From Agrobacterium rubi TR3 = NBRC 13261 (GTDB lineage: Bacteria > Pseudomonadota > Alphaproteobacteria > Rhizobiales > Rhizobiaceae), in NCBI RefSeq assembly GCF_000739935.1, contig NZ_BBJU01000011.1, positions 1-64,000 of the forward strand: a DNA stretch of 64,000 nucleotides, in the 5' to 3' direction. The number at the start of each line of letters is the position of its first letter. Within the stretch, counting starts at the first letter, position 1. A program made the translations under genes and the position numbers. Of the stretch, positions 25,511 to 34,141 are shown in pieces. The notes below the pieces were generated by a model that saw nothing but the letters and a program-made list of their open reading frames with translations, made no database searches and was not told the DNA's origin.

Positions 25511-26437
25511 TTACAACCCGATCTCATTCGCCCAAGGCGGATTAGCCCCCGCACGAGACACCGTCACAGCCGCAGCCTTTGCGCCTAGGGCCAGTGCCTT
25601 GGCGATCTGCTCTTCCGTCAGTGCCGCGACCTGCGGCTTCGTCAGCAAGCCCTGAAGCTTCAGCGAGGCGAGGATGCCTGCGTCGAAGGTGTCGCCTGCA
25701 CCGACGGTATCGACCACCTCGACGCGTTCGCTCGGGACTTCCACGCGAAGGCTTGAAGTATAGCCAACCGCGCCTTCCGCGCCGCGGGTGACGACCACGA
25801 GTTTGGCGCCGTGGTGCAGCCAGTGGCGGGCGAGTGTGTCTTCGTCGCCTTCCAGACCGAACCAGGCCAGATCCTCATCCGAGAATTTGACGATATCCGA
25901 CTTGGCGGCCATGCGGTTGATGCGTTCCAGATGCTTCTGCTTGTCCTTGATGAAGCCGGGGCGGATGTTGGGGTCGAGCGAGATGACGCGTTTTTCGTGT
26001 TCGCGCATCAGCAGCGCTTCATAGGTGCCGCCGCAGGGTTCGGGAATGAGGCTGATGGCGCCGAAATGCATGGCTTCGCAATCAGCACCGATGTTGGGCA
26101 GATCGGCTTCGGACAGCATGCGCAGCGCCGTGCCCTCATCATAGAAAGCATAGGTCGCGTGGCCATCCACCAGTTTGACGAAGGCGATTGTCGAGGGGCG
26201 ATGGGAGAAGGCGCAGAGGCTATAATCGACATTGCTGTCCCTAAGCGTATTTTTCAGAATCTCGCCCATCATGTCATCGGCGATGCCGGAGAAGAAGGCG
26301 GAGGGAACGCCGAGACGTCCCAGTGCGATGGCCGTGTTGAAGACCGCCCCGCCTGCATAGGGCGCAAAACCCGGCTCGCCTTTCGTGGTTTCACGCGGCA
26401 GCATGTCGATCAGGGCTTCACCACAACACAGGATCAT
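25511..26437 (-). CDS. PfkB-family sugar kinase, probably fructokinase
   Basis: This 308-residue ribokinase-like enzyme has both PfkB signatures: the N-terminal AGGAVFNTAIALGRLG (about 28-43) and the C-terminal VVDTVGAGDTFDAGIL (about 246-261) with the catalytic aspartate. It phosphorylates a sugar, most likely fructose, with ATP. It stands alone on the minus strand. A perfect palindrome TAAATCGATTTA lies 25 bases upstream of the start and looks like a LacI-family operator. Confidence 0.88.
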   Translation of the reverse strand: MILCCGEALIDMLPRETTKGEPGFAPYAGGAVFNTAIALGRLGVPSAFFSGIADDMMGEILKNTLRDSNVDYSLCAFSHRPSTIAFVKLVDGHATYAFYDEGTALRMLSEADLPNIGADCEAMHFGAISLIPEPCGGTYEALLMREHEKRVISLDPNIRPGFIKDKQKHLERINRMAAKSDIVKFSDEDLAWFGLEGDEDTLARHWLHHGAKLVVVTRGAEGAVGYTSSLRVEVPSERVEVVDTVGAGDTFDAGILASLKLQGLLTKPQVAALTEEQIAKALALGAKAAAVTVSRAGANPPWANEIGL

Positions 26438-26461
26438 CCGGTCCTCCTCCGTATCAAAAAC

Positions 26462-26473
26462 TAAATCGATTTA
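26462..26473. promoter_or_regulatory. LacI-type operator-like palindrome before the sugar kinase gene
   Basis: TAAATCGATTTA is a perfect 12-base palindrome with a central CG, the usual form of LacI-family operators. It lies just upstream of the kinase ribosome binding site (GGAGGAGG). Confidence 0.5.
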
Positions 26474-26532
26474 AACAACTTCGCCTGAAATGGCCAGATG
26501 TCTGCCAATCGAAAATTCTCACCCAAACAAGA

Positions 26533-27231
26533 TCAGGATTGCGGCAATTCGCTGACCCCGCCGCGCGCAGCAGACCATGGCAGCGGGTTGTCGAGGAAGG
26601 CTTCGACTTCCGACAAGGTCTTGTCGTCGAACAGCTTTTCGCTGCGGGCGACGGCCAGAACATTGCGCCAGGTGCTGAGATAATGCAGCTTCACGTTTCT
26701 GTTGGCAAAGCGTGCCTCGGCTTCCGGGAAGATGCCGTAATAGAACAGCGCAATGCCGTGATCGACAATGCCGCCAGCAGCGCGGATGGCATCGATGAAG
26801 GTGAACATGGAGCCGCCAGCGGTCGTCAGATCCTCGATCACAAGCACGCGCGCACCCTCCGGCATATGGCCTTCAATCTGCGCGTTGCGGCCGTGGCCCT
26901 TAGGCTTTTTGCGGCAATAGATCATCGGCAGGCCCAGACGTTCCGCCAGAAAGGCCGCGAAGGGCATCCCCGCCGTCTCGCCACCCGCCACGCAATCGAA
27001 TTTCTCGAAGCCCGCATCGGCAACGATCTTGGCTGCGGCAAAATCCATGACGGCGGAGCGGATGCGCGGGTAGGAAATCAGCTTGCGCATGTCGATGTAA
27101 ACAGGGCTCTTCATGCCCGATGCAAAGGTGTAGGGGCTTGCCGAGTTGAAGTGCACCGCCTTGATTTCCCACAACATCTTCGCAACAAGTTCTGCCACAA
27201 GGGCGCGATCCGTGAATGTAAACTGGGACAT
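26533..27231 (-). CDS. pyrE: Orotate phosphoribosyltransferase
   Basis: This 232-residue enzyme joins orotate to PRPP in de novo pyrimidine synthesis. The PRPP-binding motif [13 protein letters not shown] is near residues 123-135 and the flexible loop [15 protein letters not shown] is just before it. The second of two close ATGs is preferred (MSQFTF) because AGAGG lies 9 bases upstream; the first, at 27237, would add two residues. It follows pyrC on the same strand after a terminator-like hairpin. Confidence 0.94.
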   Translation of the reverse strand: MSQFTFTDRALVAELVAKMLWEIKAVHFNSASPYTFASGMKSPVYIDMRKLISYPRIRSAVMDFAAAKIVADAGFEKFDCVAGGETAGMPFAAFLAERLGLPMIYCRKKPKGHGRNAQIEGHMPEGARVLVIEDLTTAGGSMFTFIDAIRAAGGIVDHGIALFYYGIFPEAEARFANRNVKLHYLSTWRNVLAVARSEKLFDDKTLSEVEAFLDNPLPWSAARGGVSELPQS

Positions 27232-27263
27232 CGGCATTTTCCTCTTTTGATCATCGAATGCAT

Positions 27264-27289
27264 AAAAAAACTGCCGGATAAACCGGCAG
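27264..27289 (-). terminator. Rho-independent terminator after pyrC
   Basis: CTGCCGG-ATAAA-CCGGCAG is a 7-base-pair stem; on the minus strand it is followed by seven T residues. It would reduce read-through from pyrC into pyrE. Confidence 0.75.
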
Positions 27290-27301
27290 CGATTGAAAAA
27301 T

Positions 27302-28339
27302 TCAGGCTACGTCCCAGTGCAGCGGGAACATCGGGTCGAACACCGTGACCGGGCCTGCGCCAGTTTCGATCTTCTCCGGGAAGCTCACCGGCTCCTCGCG
27401 CTTGACCATGGTGACCGTGTCTTCGTTGGGTGCCAGACCATACCAGGCGGGACCGTTCAGCGAGGTGAAAGCCTCCAGCTTGTCGAGTGCGTTGTCCTGC
27501 TCGAACACATGGGCAAGGCAGCTCATGGTGTTGATGGAGGTGTAGACACCGGCGCAACCACAGGCGCATTCCTTCAGCGGGTCCACATGCGGGGCGGAAT
27601 CCGTGCCAAGGAAAAAGCGCTTGTCGCCGGAGGTGGCGGCGGCGCGCAGCGCCAGACGATGCTCTTCGCGCTTTGCCACCGGCAGGCAATAATAATGTGG
27701 CTTGATGCCACCGACCAGAATGGCATTGCGGTTGATGATGAGGTGGTGGGTGGTGATGGAACCGGCCAGATTGGCCTTGGATGCCTTGATGTAATCGACA
27801 CCATCGCGCGTCGTCACATGTTCCATCGTGATCTTCAGTTCCGGCAGGCGCTGCCGCAACGGGTCGAGAACCGTGTCGATGAAGACCTTTTCGCGGTCGA
27901 AAATATCGACTTCCGGTGTCGTCACTTCGCCGTGGACGCAAAGCGGTAGGCCGATCTTCGCCATGCGCTCCAACACCGGCATCGCCTTGTCCATATCCCG
28001 CACGCCGCCGTGGGAATTTGTGGTGGCACCGGCGGGGTAGAGCTTGACGGCGGTGATGAGACCGCTGTTTTTGCCCTTTTCCACATCGTCGGGGCTCGTA
28101 TGTTCGGTGAGGTAGAGCGTCATCAGCGGTTGGAAACGATCACCCGCTGGAATGGCTTTGACGATCCGGTCCTTGTAGGCAATCGCATCTGCCGTCGTCA
28201 CCACCGGTGGAACGAGGTTCGGCATGATGATGGCGCGGGCAAAGTGGCGGCTGGTATCGCCAATCACGCCTTCCAGCATCGCACCATCGCGCAAATGCAG
28301 GTGCCAGTCATCGGGGCGGCGAAGGGTGATCGACTTCAT
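27302..28339 (-). CDS. pyrC: Dihydroorotase
   Basis: This 345-residue class II dihydroorotase closes carbamoyl-aspartate to dihydroorotate. The metal-binding HxH is in [10 protein letters not shown] (residues about 11-20), the carboxylated lysine region is [10 protein letters not shown] near residue 100, and the DSAPH active-site motif is near 250. Length is typical for this class. It lies directly upstream of pyrE. Confidence 0.96.
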   Translation of the reverse strand: MKSITLRRPDDWHLHLRDGAMLEGVIGDTSRHFARAIIMPNLVPPVVTTADAIAYKDRIVKAIPAGDRFQPLMTLYLTEHTSPDDVEKGKNSGLITAVKLYPAGATTNSHGGVRDMDKAMPVLERMAKIGLPLCVHGEVTTPEVDIFDREKVFIDTVLDPLRQRLPELKITMEHVTTRDGVDYIKASKANLAGSITTHHLIINRNAILVGGIKPHYYCLPVAKREEHRLALRAAATSGDKRFFLGTDSAPHVDPLKECACGCAGVYTSINTMSCLAHVFEQDNALDKLEAFTSLNGPAWYGLAPNEDTVTMVKREEPVSFPEKIETGAGPVTVFDPMFPLHWDVA

Positions 28340-28436
28340 CGTGGAGCCTCAGAGCTTGCTGGAATTGCGCCCGTTTAACACCATTCTACGCGAGAGGACA
28401 GCGCCTAAAACCACTTTTTCGGCGCAAAAGCTGGGG

Positions 28437-29474
28437 TTAAATCGCGCCCGCCTGCGGACCCCAGACATCCGTCATGGCAAAACCCTCTGCCAGCGGATCG
28501 TTCGGATCAAGCCAGACCTGATGCAGGCCAAAGGTGAACCCGCGCCCGGTAATGGTGGGAATGACCGCTGCCTTGCCCGCGACTTCCGTGACCGCAGATA
28601 AGCCCACCTCGAACTGTGTGCCGATGATCGAGCGGGACGTGTAGGTATCGCCCACCTGCACCTTGCCGCGCGCATGCAGCGTGGCCAGATTGGCGGAATT
28701 GCCGGTGCCGCATGGGGAGCGATCCGCCCGGCCCGGCCACATGGTGGTGCAGGTGCGGATGGTGCCATCGGCTTCCGTATCGCGGAACATGACATAGGCC
28801 ACGCCTGAAATGGCTGGAATTTCGGGATGAACCACGGGTATCTCGCGGTTGACGATATCCTTCAGCACCATGCCCGCCGCCACCAGCTTGGCCGCATTGG
28901 CCTTGTCGATGGTCAGCCCGATTTGGCTCACATCCACCAGCGCATAGAAGATGCCACCATAGGCGATATCCATGCGGATGCGGCCCCAGTCCGGCGTGTC
29001 GATCTCGACATCCAGTTGATGCACGAAGGATGGCACCATGGTCAGCTTGACCTTTTCGCAGCGCCCGTCGCGGCACGTGGCGGTGGCCTTCACCAGGCCG
29101 GCAGCCGTTTCCAGCATGACGATGGTTTCCGGCTCCTTCATCTCCACCATCCCGCTTTCCAGAAGGGCGGTCGTGGCGCAGATGGAGTTGGAGCCGGAAC
29201 TTGCATGTGCCTGATCCGGCTGAAGAATGACAAAGGCGGCATCCGCATCCGGGTGCTTCGGCGGCAACAGCAGGTTGACTGAGCCAATGGGTGCGCCGCG
29301 CGGCTCAAGCGTCAGGAAGCGGCGAAGCTCTTCACCTTTCGGATCAGTGTTCAGCCAATGAAGCTGTTCGGCAACCGTATTGCCCGGAATTTTCGGCACG
29401 CCACCGGTGGCCACGCGCCCGATTTCACCTTCACAATGAACATCGAGAAGCTGAATTGTGCGTTTGAAGCGCAT
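28437..29474 (-). CDS. Proline racemase family enzyme (hydroxyproline epimerase/dehydratase-like, Ser/Cys type)
   Basis: This 345-residue cytoplasmic protein belongs to the family of proline racemase, 4-hydroxyproline 2-epimerase and trans-3-hydroxyproline dehydratase. Aligning by motif, the first catalytic position (usually cysteine in MCGHN/MCGHG) is S93 in SSGSNSI, and the second is C255 in SPCGTGNS. Known families with this Ser/Cys pair act on hydroxyproline rather than proline. The ATG at 29474 has GGAG 8 bases upstream and is preferred over the GTG at 29483. No other hydroxyproline catabolic gene is nearby, so the substrate is inferred. Confidence 0.85.
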   Translation of the reverse strand: MRFKRTIQLLDVHCEGEIGRVATGGVPKIPGNTVAEQLHWLNTDPKGEELRRFLTLEPRGAPIGSVNLLLPPKHPDADAAFVILQPDQAHASSGSNSICATTALLESGMVEMKEPETIVMLETAAGLVKATATCRDGRCEKVKLTMVPSFVHQLDVEIDTPDWGRIRMDIAYGGIFYALVDVSQIGLTIDKANAAKLVAAGMVLKDIVNREIPVVHPEIPAISGVAYVMFRDTEADGTIRTCTTMWPGRADRSPCGTGNSANLATLHARGKVQVGDTYTSRSIIGTQFEVGLSAVTEVAGKAAVIPTITGRGFTFGLHQVWLDPNDPLAEGFAMTDVWGPQAGAI

Positions 29475-29543
29475 GGCGATCACTCCGATAAGATGAGAAT
29501 AAGCCGGTCATAACGTATAAAATACTGTTTGTATATTACGCGT

Positions 29544-30875
29544 TCAGCGATCCCGACATTCGGAGTTCCCCCGGTTGACCGACAGGTTGCAATCGTTTGA
29601 CCGTCGCGTGCCGTTGTTCAACGCCTGCGTATCGACCACGCTGGTTGCGGTGTCTCCGACAGAACCAACCGTGTTACCGACGGAACGGCCGAGACGCTCG
29701 ACCTGCCGCCCGTAATTCTCTCGCGTGCGTGGATCGAACACCGCAATCGGCGCACTGACCACCACGCTGGCCGCCGTGCCCACCGTCTGCGCGGCACCAA
29801 TGCCCACGGCACCGATGGCTTCCCCGAGACCGACATCGGAATCCGTTACCGTCTGCCCATCGATCAACCGCCCGCCGATAAGACGCACGACCTCGGGGCT
29901 TTCGGCGAATTTGCCGTGGTTGAGGCTATCGCCGGATTTCAGCTTGGTGAGATCGAGAACGGTAATGCCCGCGCTTTCCAACTGGCTGCGATAGGGTTCG
30001 GCGGCAGGATCAATCTGGCCGAGGCGGTCGACATTGCCGGAAATGCGCCTGGAAAGGCTAAGCGCCCGGTCATCCTGAGAGACGAACAGCGTGAATTTCG
30101 GCTTGTCCTTGCCAAGGCTTGCATATTGGCGCGCAAACACGTCCACATCGAGATCGGGTGCGGCGAGAATGACATTGTTGATTTTGGGATAGACACGCCC
30201 ATGGCGGATCGCCATCTGGCGCAAAGCCTCCACGGCCAGCCAAGTGCCCATGGAGTGCGCCATGATCGTCACGTCGCTGACAGCATTGTCCTTGGCCAAT
30301 CGTGTCAGCATCTCTTCCAGCGCATCGCGGGAGTAGTTGGTGCTTTCCTTGTCGTAGTTATAATCGAACACACTGGCGCGCGATGGCCAGGTAAACACCA
30401 CCGGCAGGACGTTGGAACCGGAATCATGGACAATCTGCGCAAAGCGATAGACTGATTCCTCGTAGCGATTGTTGAAACCGTGCACGAAAACCAGCACCCG
30501 CTTATTCTTGAGGCTGTTGCGCTTGATCCAGTGTTGAGCATCGGCGTCACTTTTCAGCGACTCAACGGAAACGGTGGTGAAGCTTTTCAAAGGATCGGCG
30601 GGCAATTTCTTCGGCCACTGCACCTGACCCACCTTGCGGTTGGCCTCCGGCGGAATGGAAACGGAGATGGCATCGACCTTCAGCCCCGTGCCGCGCTCGC
30701 CTCCGAACAAAATGGCCTTGTCATCGGACGGTGCTCGCGTGGTGGCCACCAGGAGGTTAACCGCAGACGTCCCCTGCGCCCTCTCCCCGGTTGGCGTCAT
30801 AACGCCAATGGGACGACCGCCGCAACTGACAAGGAAGGCAAGCAGGGTAACTAAAGCGACGAGCCTTGCGGCCAT
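29544..30875 (-). CDS. Alpha/beta hydrolase lipoprotein (DUF900 family)
   Basis: This 443-residue protein starts MAARLVALVTLLAFLVSCGG, a lipoprotein signal with cleavage before the cysteine, so it is membrane-anchored and exported. The hydrolase part has the oxyanion HGFNN motif, the nucleophile in AHSMGTW and a late histidine in SLNHGKF, fitting the DUF900 family. The C-terminal 100 residues are low-complexity, rich in V, G and S. Substrate is unknown. It is on its own on the minus strand. Confidence 0.85.
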   Translation of the reverse strand: MAARLVALVTLLAFLVSCGGRPIGVMTPTGERAQGTSAVNLLVATTRAPSDDKAILFGGERGTGLKVDAISVSIPPEANRKVGQVQWPKKLPADPLKSFTTVSVESLKSDADAQHWIKRNSLKNKRVLVFVHGFNNRYEESVYRFAQIVHDSGSNVLPVVFTWPSRASVFDYNYDKESTNYSRDALEEMLTRLAKDNAVSDVTIMAHSMGTWLAVEALRQMAIRHGRVYPKINNVILAAPDLDVDVFARQYASLGKDKPKFTLFVSQDDRALSLSRRISGNVDRLGQIDPAAEPYRSQLESAGITVLDLTKLKSGDSLNHGKFAESPEVVRLIGGRLIDGQTVTDSDVGLGEAIGAVGIGAAQTVGTAASVVVSAPIAVFDPRTRENYGRQVERLGRSVGNTVGSVGDTATSVVDTQALNNGTRRSNDCNLSVNRGNSECRDR

Positions 30876-31089
30876 TCCGATACTCCAGGGACAGGGCAAA
30901 AGCGCGCTCGTCACAATGACGATCTGGCACCTTGGCTATCAACGCCCCCGTTATTACAGAACAGACCCGCATAGGCCAGCCGCCAAGGCACCCTAGGGGA
31001 TTGGTTTTCCATGCGGTGTGTCACAGGTGCCTCAGAGGGCGGCGAGCGAACTGGAAATTGAGTGCTAGGTCGCCCGCTTTGCCGTCAGA

Positions 31090-31869
31090 TCACAAATGGA
31101 GTGTCAGAGGAGGAATTTGCGGCGCTTTCTCCACAAGGACCAACCCGCGGGCGAATTTTATACTCGCGATGGATTTAGCCAGTGCAATCACTTCGTATTG
31201 ATCTCGCGAGCCCGGCAAGTGAACGGCAAAATCATTGTAATTATAATCTTCGAAGATGCTGTTTTGAATATCGATCAGCATCTTGAAGAATTCCACCGTT
31301 GTCACTGAAGCGTCCCGGAAAGCATCGGTGTGACCCCAGTACATACATTCCAGATCCTCAACGAAGTAAATGCCGGTGTCCTTAAGCCCTGTGTTGAACA
31401 GGCCATTAAAAGACGCGATCTGATGCGAGGCGATATGGCTGCCATCATCAATGATGATGTCGAACGGACCATACTTGTCGACAACCGACTGCAGGAAGGT
31501 GGCATCGCTCTGATCGCCGATTTCGACGTGAACGTTATGCTCAGGCGCGTTGAAACGCGCGCAACCTTCATCGATATCAATACCGACGATGATGGCTCCA
31601 TCCCCGAAAAAACGTCTCCACAGCTGGAGAGAAGCGCCCTTGTAAACACCGATTTCGAGAACACGGGGCTGCTTGCCATGATATCGACCGAACTCGCGGT
31701 CATATGTCTGAAAATAGCCAAGCCATTTGTGGCCGCCTGGAATAGTCGCCCATACCTGACCGGATACTGTGTTATCGACGCTCGGAAACGGCGGAACCTT
31801 GCTGCCTTCCCACGCAACTTTCTTGCGCATCTCTTCAGGCAACAGGTTATAAATAGGTTTGGATGACAT
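31090..31869 (-). CDS. Class I SAM-dependent methyltransferase
   Basis: This 259-residue protein has the AdoMet-binding motif VLEIGVYKGASLQLW (about 70-84), the acidic ribose ligand in IIVGIDIDE, and the DIIIDDGSH motif (about 134-142) seen in metal-dependent O-methyltransferases of the macrocin/CmcI-like group. Such enzymes act on sugars in antibiotics or surface glycans. It follows the HAD-type gene on the same strand after about 40 bases and probably shares its transcript. Confidence 0.78.
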   Translation of the reverse strand: MSSKPIYNLLPEEMRKKVAWEGSKVPPFPSVDNTVSGQVWATIPGGHKWLGYFQTYDREFGRYHGKQPRVLEIGVYKGASLQLWRRFFGDGAIIVGIDIDEGCARFNAPEHNVHVEIGDQSDATFLQSVVDKYGPFDIIIDDGSHIASHQIASFNGLFNTGLKDTGIYFVEDLECMYWGHTDAFRDASVTTVEFFKMLIDIQNSIFEDYNYNDFAVHLPGSRDQYEVIALAKSIASIKFARGLVLVEKAPQIPPLTLHL

Positions 31870-31911
31870 GGTTATCCTACGGTTTCGGTTGGTATGCGGC
31901 GATAATAGGGA

Positions 31912-33699
31912 TCAGGCGATCTTAACGGCGTTGAACGGATTGCCGAGGGACAGATTGTTTTTCTGCTCCCTCTGCAAGGCAGTGAGTTTCGGTCCCCAGG
32001 CGGGAATAAGCTCTGCAATCGCATCTGCGGCACTTTTCAAAGCGTCCAGTGTGGGCATGGCCTGAGGCGGGTCGAACCGATCAAGACCGGACATGAAGTG
32101 GCCGAAAGTCTCGCGCATGGCCGCAATGATGGTCCTGGCAAGGTCGCTGAACTCGTTATCCTGCGTCAGCACACTCAGGCGGTGATTATCAAGAACCGCG
32201 AGGACAGCCGATCCATCCAGAGATGCATTCAGCGCCTCGAAGAAAATCCGGTGTGTATGAAAGTCCTTCAGGATGAGCGTCTCAGGACGCAATTCCGTGG
32301 CGTTGGCGAGCTTTGGTTCGCCGATGAGGACACAGGGCGTTATCGCGTCTCTGCGTCCCATCCGCTCAATGATCATTCCCAGCGACCGACCGGTGCCAAC
32401 GAAATCGACGAGCAGATTTTGACGACCTAGCTTGCCCTGGAGGTAGGCCTCGTACTCAGCTGACTCGATATAGCAGACCGACCTGGAAATGCGGACATAG
32501 TCCGATTGGGGCATGCCCGCCTTGGCGAAGTGGCGAGAAGACACCATCTCATGCCAAAGGTTGCAGTCGCGCGCCGCCATCAAAATCTTGTCGGCGCCCT
32601 GTTGCTCAGCCAGATGCCTGATCCAGAAGGTGCCCAATATCATCAGGGGAATGTTGACCGAGGCCTGCGCATTCAGAGCATGGCGAATGTGGATGTTGGG
32701 GTCAAACACGTGCAGGCGCGTTTCCCGCACGGCATGCGCATAGGGCCCTAAACCGATCGCGTGAAGAATTTCCTCGGTGCGATCCCATTTGGAAATGGTG
32801 ACGAGATTGACCCCGATGCCAAAGCTCGACGGGCTGATGATATCCGCCTGGATGTTGTCACCGAAGTGACTGCGCAGCTCATAGGTGTCGAGAATCTCGG
32901 GCCATATCAGCCGGTGATGCTTGCCATAATTGCTGAGGTAAAGCTTGTTTCCAAGGCCACATTTTTCCCGGAGAACACGTTCGATGAAGGCATAGGGCAG
33001 GTACATGTCGGAAATGACGATGTCGTCTGCGTTTACCCGGGCGACGACATCACCGATCGGGAACAGATGATCCCACTCTTCCTCAAGCTCCATCCACTTG
33101 AGTACATTCGCCTGCTTTTCCGTTAGAAAAGCGTCCGCCACCATTATGTCGTAGATGTCATCGAGCCCGTATGGCCGATGCCCGAACATGCTCATTTCCA
33201 CCCTGTGGCGCTTGTCGGCGAAGTTGGCTACGCCCGACTTGCGTTCAACAATGCGGAATATCTCCAAGGGATCATAGCAACGGCGGGCAACCAGCGTGTC
33301 GAAAAGATCAAAGCTCTGGATTTTGGTGTGACTGTCAGATGAGTTTTCTTCGAGAATATGGAAATTGCCCGTTTGCGCGTAGTCAGACGCAGGATCGCGG
33401 AAATACCCACCAAGCCGGATAAGGCCATCCGGGCCTGGCTGGCTGGACAATTGACACGTGATCCCACCATTCTGATCCAATATATTGACGCACGCGCCAT
33501 CCATCTCCCAGAACATTTCGTTCCGATGACTGTAGCCGATGAGGAAACCGTTTTTGTGGAACACAAAGTCTTCACTGATGACAGTATCGTTTTTCGCAAC
33601 CCGAAACGTAAATGTCCTCGAAAGGAGTTGATCTGCGGTCACGGAAATAGAACCTTGCGGTTCTGAAATATCGATCATCTGTTGTTCCGCCTCTGACAT
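31912..33699 (-). CDS. HAD-superfamily protein with C-terminal extension (COG5610-like)
   Basis: This 595-residue protein has a HAD hydrolase core with all four motifs: DLFDT at 131-135, VISD with S230, K260 in YGKHHRL and GDNIQAD at 280-286. An N-terminal region of about 125 residues contains beta-rich sequence. The C-terminal half has MAARDCNLWHEM and LLVDFVGTGRSLGMII, the latter resembling a phosphoribosyltransferase-type nucleotide loop. Relatives (COG5610) are usually found in surface polysaccharide loci. The start MSEAEQQ is chosen; an upstream ATG adds four residues. It is followed by the methyltransferase gene. Confidence 0.78.
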   Translation of the reverse strand: MSEAEQQMIDISEPQGSISVTADQLLSRTFTFRVAKNDTVISEDFVFHKNGFLIGYSHRNEMFWEMDGACVNILDQNGGITCQLSSQPGPDGLIRLGGYFRDPASDYAQTGNFHILEENSSDSHTKIQSFDLFDTLVARRCYDPLEIFRIVERKSGVANFADKRHRVEMSMFGHRPYGLDDIYDIMVADAFLTEKQANVLKWMELEEEWDHLFPIGDVVARVNADDIVISDMYLPYAFIERVLREKCGLGNKLYLSNYGKHHRLIWPEILDTYELRSHFGDNIQADIISPSSFGIGVNLVTISKWDRTEEILHAIGLGPYAHAVRETRLHVFDPNIHIRHALNAQASVNIPLMILGTFWIRHLAEQQGADKILMAARDCNLWHEMVSSRHFAKAGMPQSDYVRISRSVCYIESAEYEAYLQGKLGRQNLLVDFVGTGRSLGMIIERMGRRDAITPCVLIGEPKLANATELRPETLILKDFHTHRIFFEALNASLDGSAVLAVLDNHRLSVLTQDNEFSDLARTIIAAMRETFGHFMSGLDRFDPPQAMPTLDALKSAADAIAELIPAWGPKLTALQREQKNNLSLGNPFNAVKIA

Positions 33700-33905
33700 A
33701 TAGAACAACACTAGGGTTACAAGCTTGCCTCAGCCTAACCACACCGGGAATCGCCGTTACTTCAAACGCATGATAGACGAGGCAGAAAGATATCGCGTTG
33801 CATCGTTCAGCTTGTGTGCAGATCACAAAGCGAAAAAGTTCAGCGACATGGCGGACGTGCCGAGATCATCGGCAGACATAATAGATTTCATTATTGAGGA
33901 AAAAG

Positions 33906-33982
33906 TGGCGCACCCGAAGAGATTCGAACTCCTGACCCCCAGATTCGTAGTCTGGTGCTCTATCCAGCTGAGCTACGGGTGC
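33906..33982 (-). tRNA. tRNA-Arg (anticodon ACG)
   Basis: The minus strand reads GCACCCG at the acceptor 5' end, GCTCAGCTGGATAGAGC for the D arm, CAGA-CTACGAA-TCTG for the anticodon arm with ACG, a T arm with GTTCGAATC, CGGGTGC, discriminator G and an encoded CCA. The cloverleaf is complete. A T run follows directly. It is the only tRNA in the window. Confidence 0.97.
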
Positions 33983-34141
33983 GTGCCGTGGAAGCGTGTT
34001 CCGTTGGCGTGGCGATCCTCTAAAACGTCCGTCGGATGAATGCAAGTGATTTCGCTGGAAAATTGTCATTTTCCTGCAATGAAATTTCCAAACCATTGAA
34101 ATTGATGATGATTTGATAGAACGGGAACAAGGGCCGAAAAA

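Noticed and set aside
33906-33982. The tRNA-Arg gene as an attachment site of an integrated element.
   Set aside because: No integrase, no direct repeat of the tRNA 3' end and no phage or conjugation genes were seen nearby.
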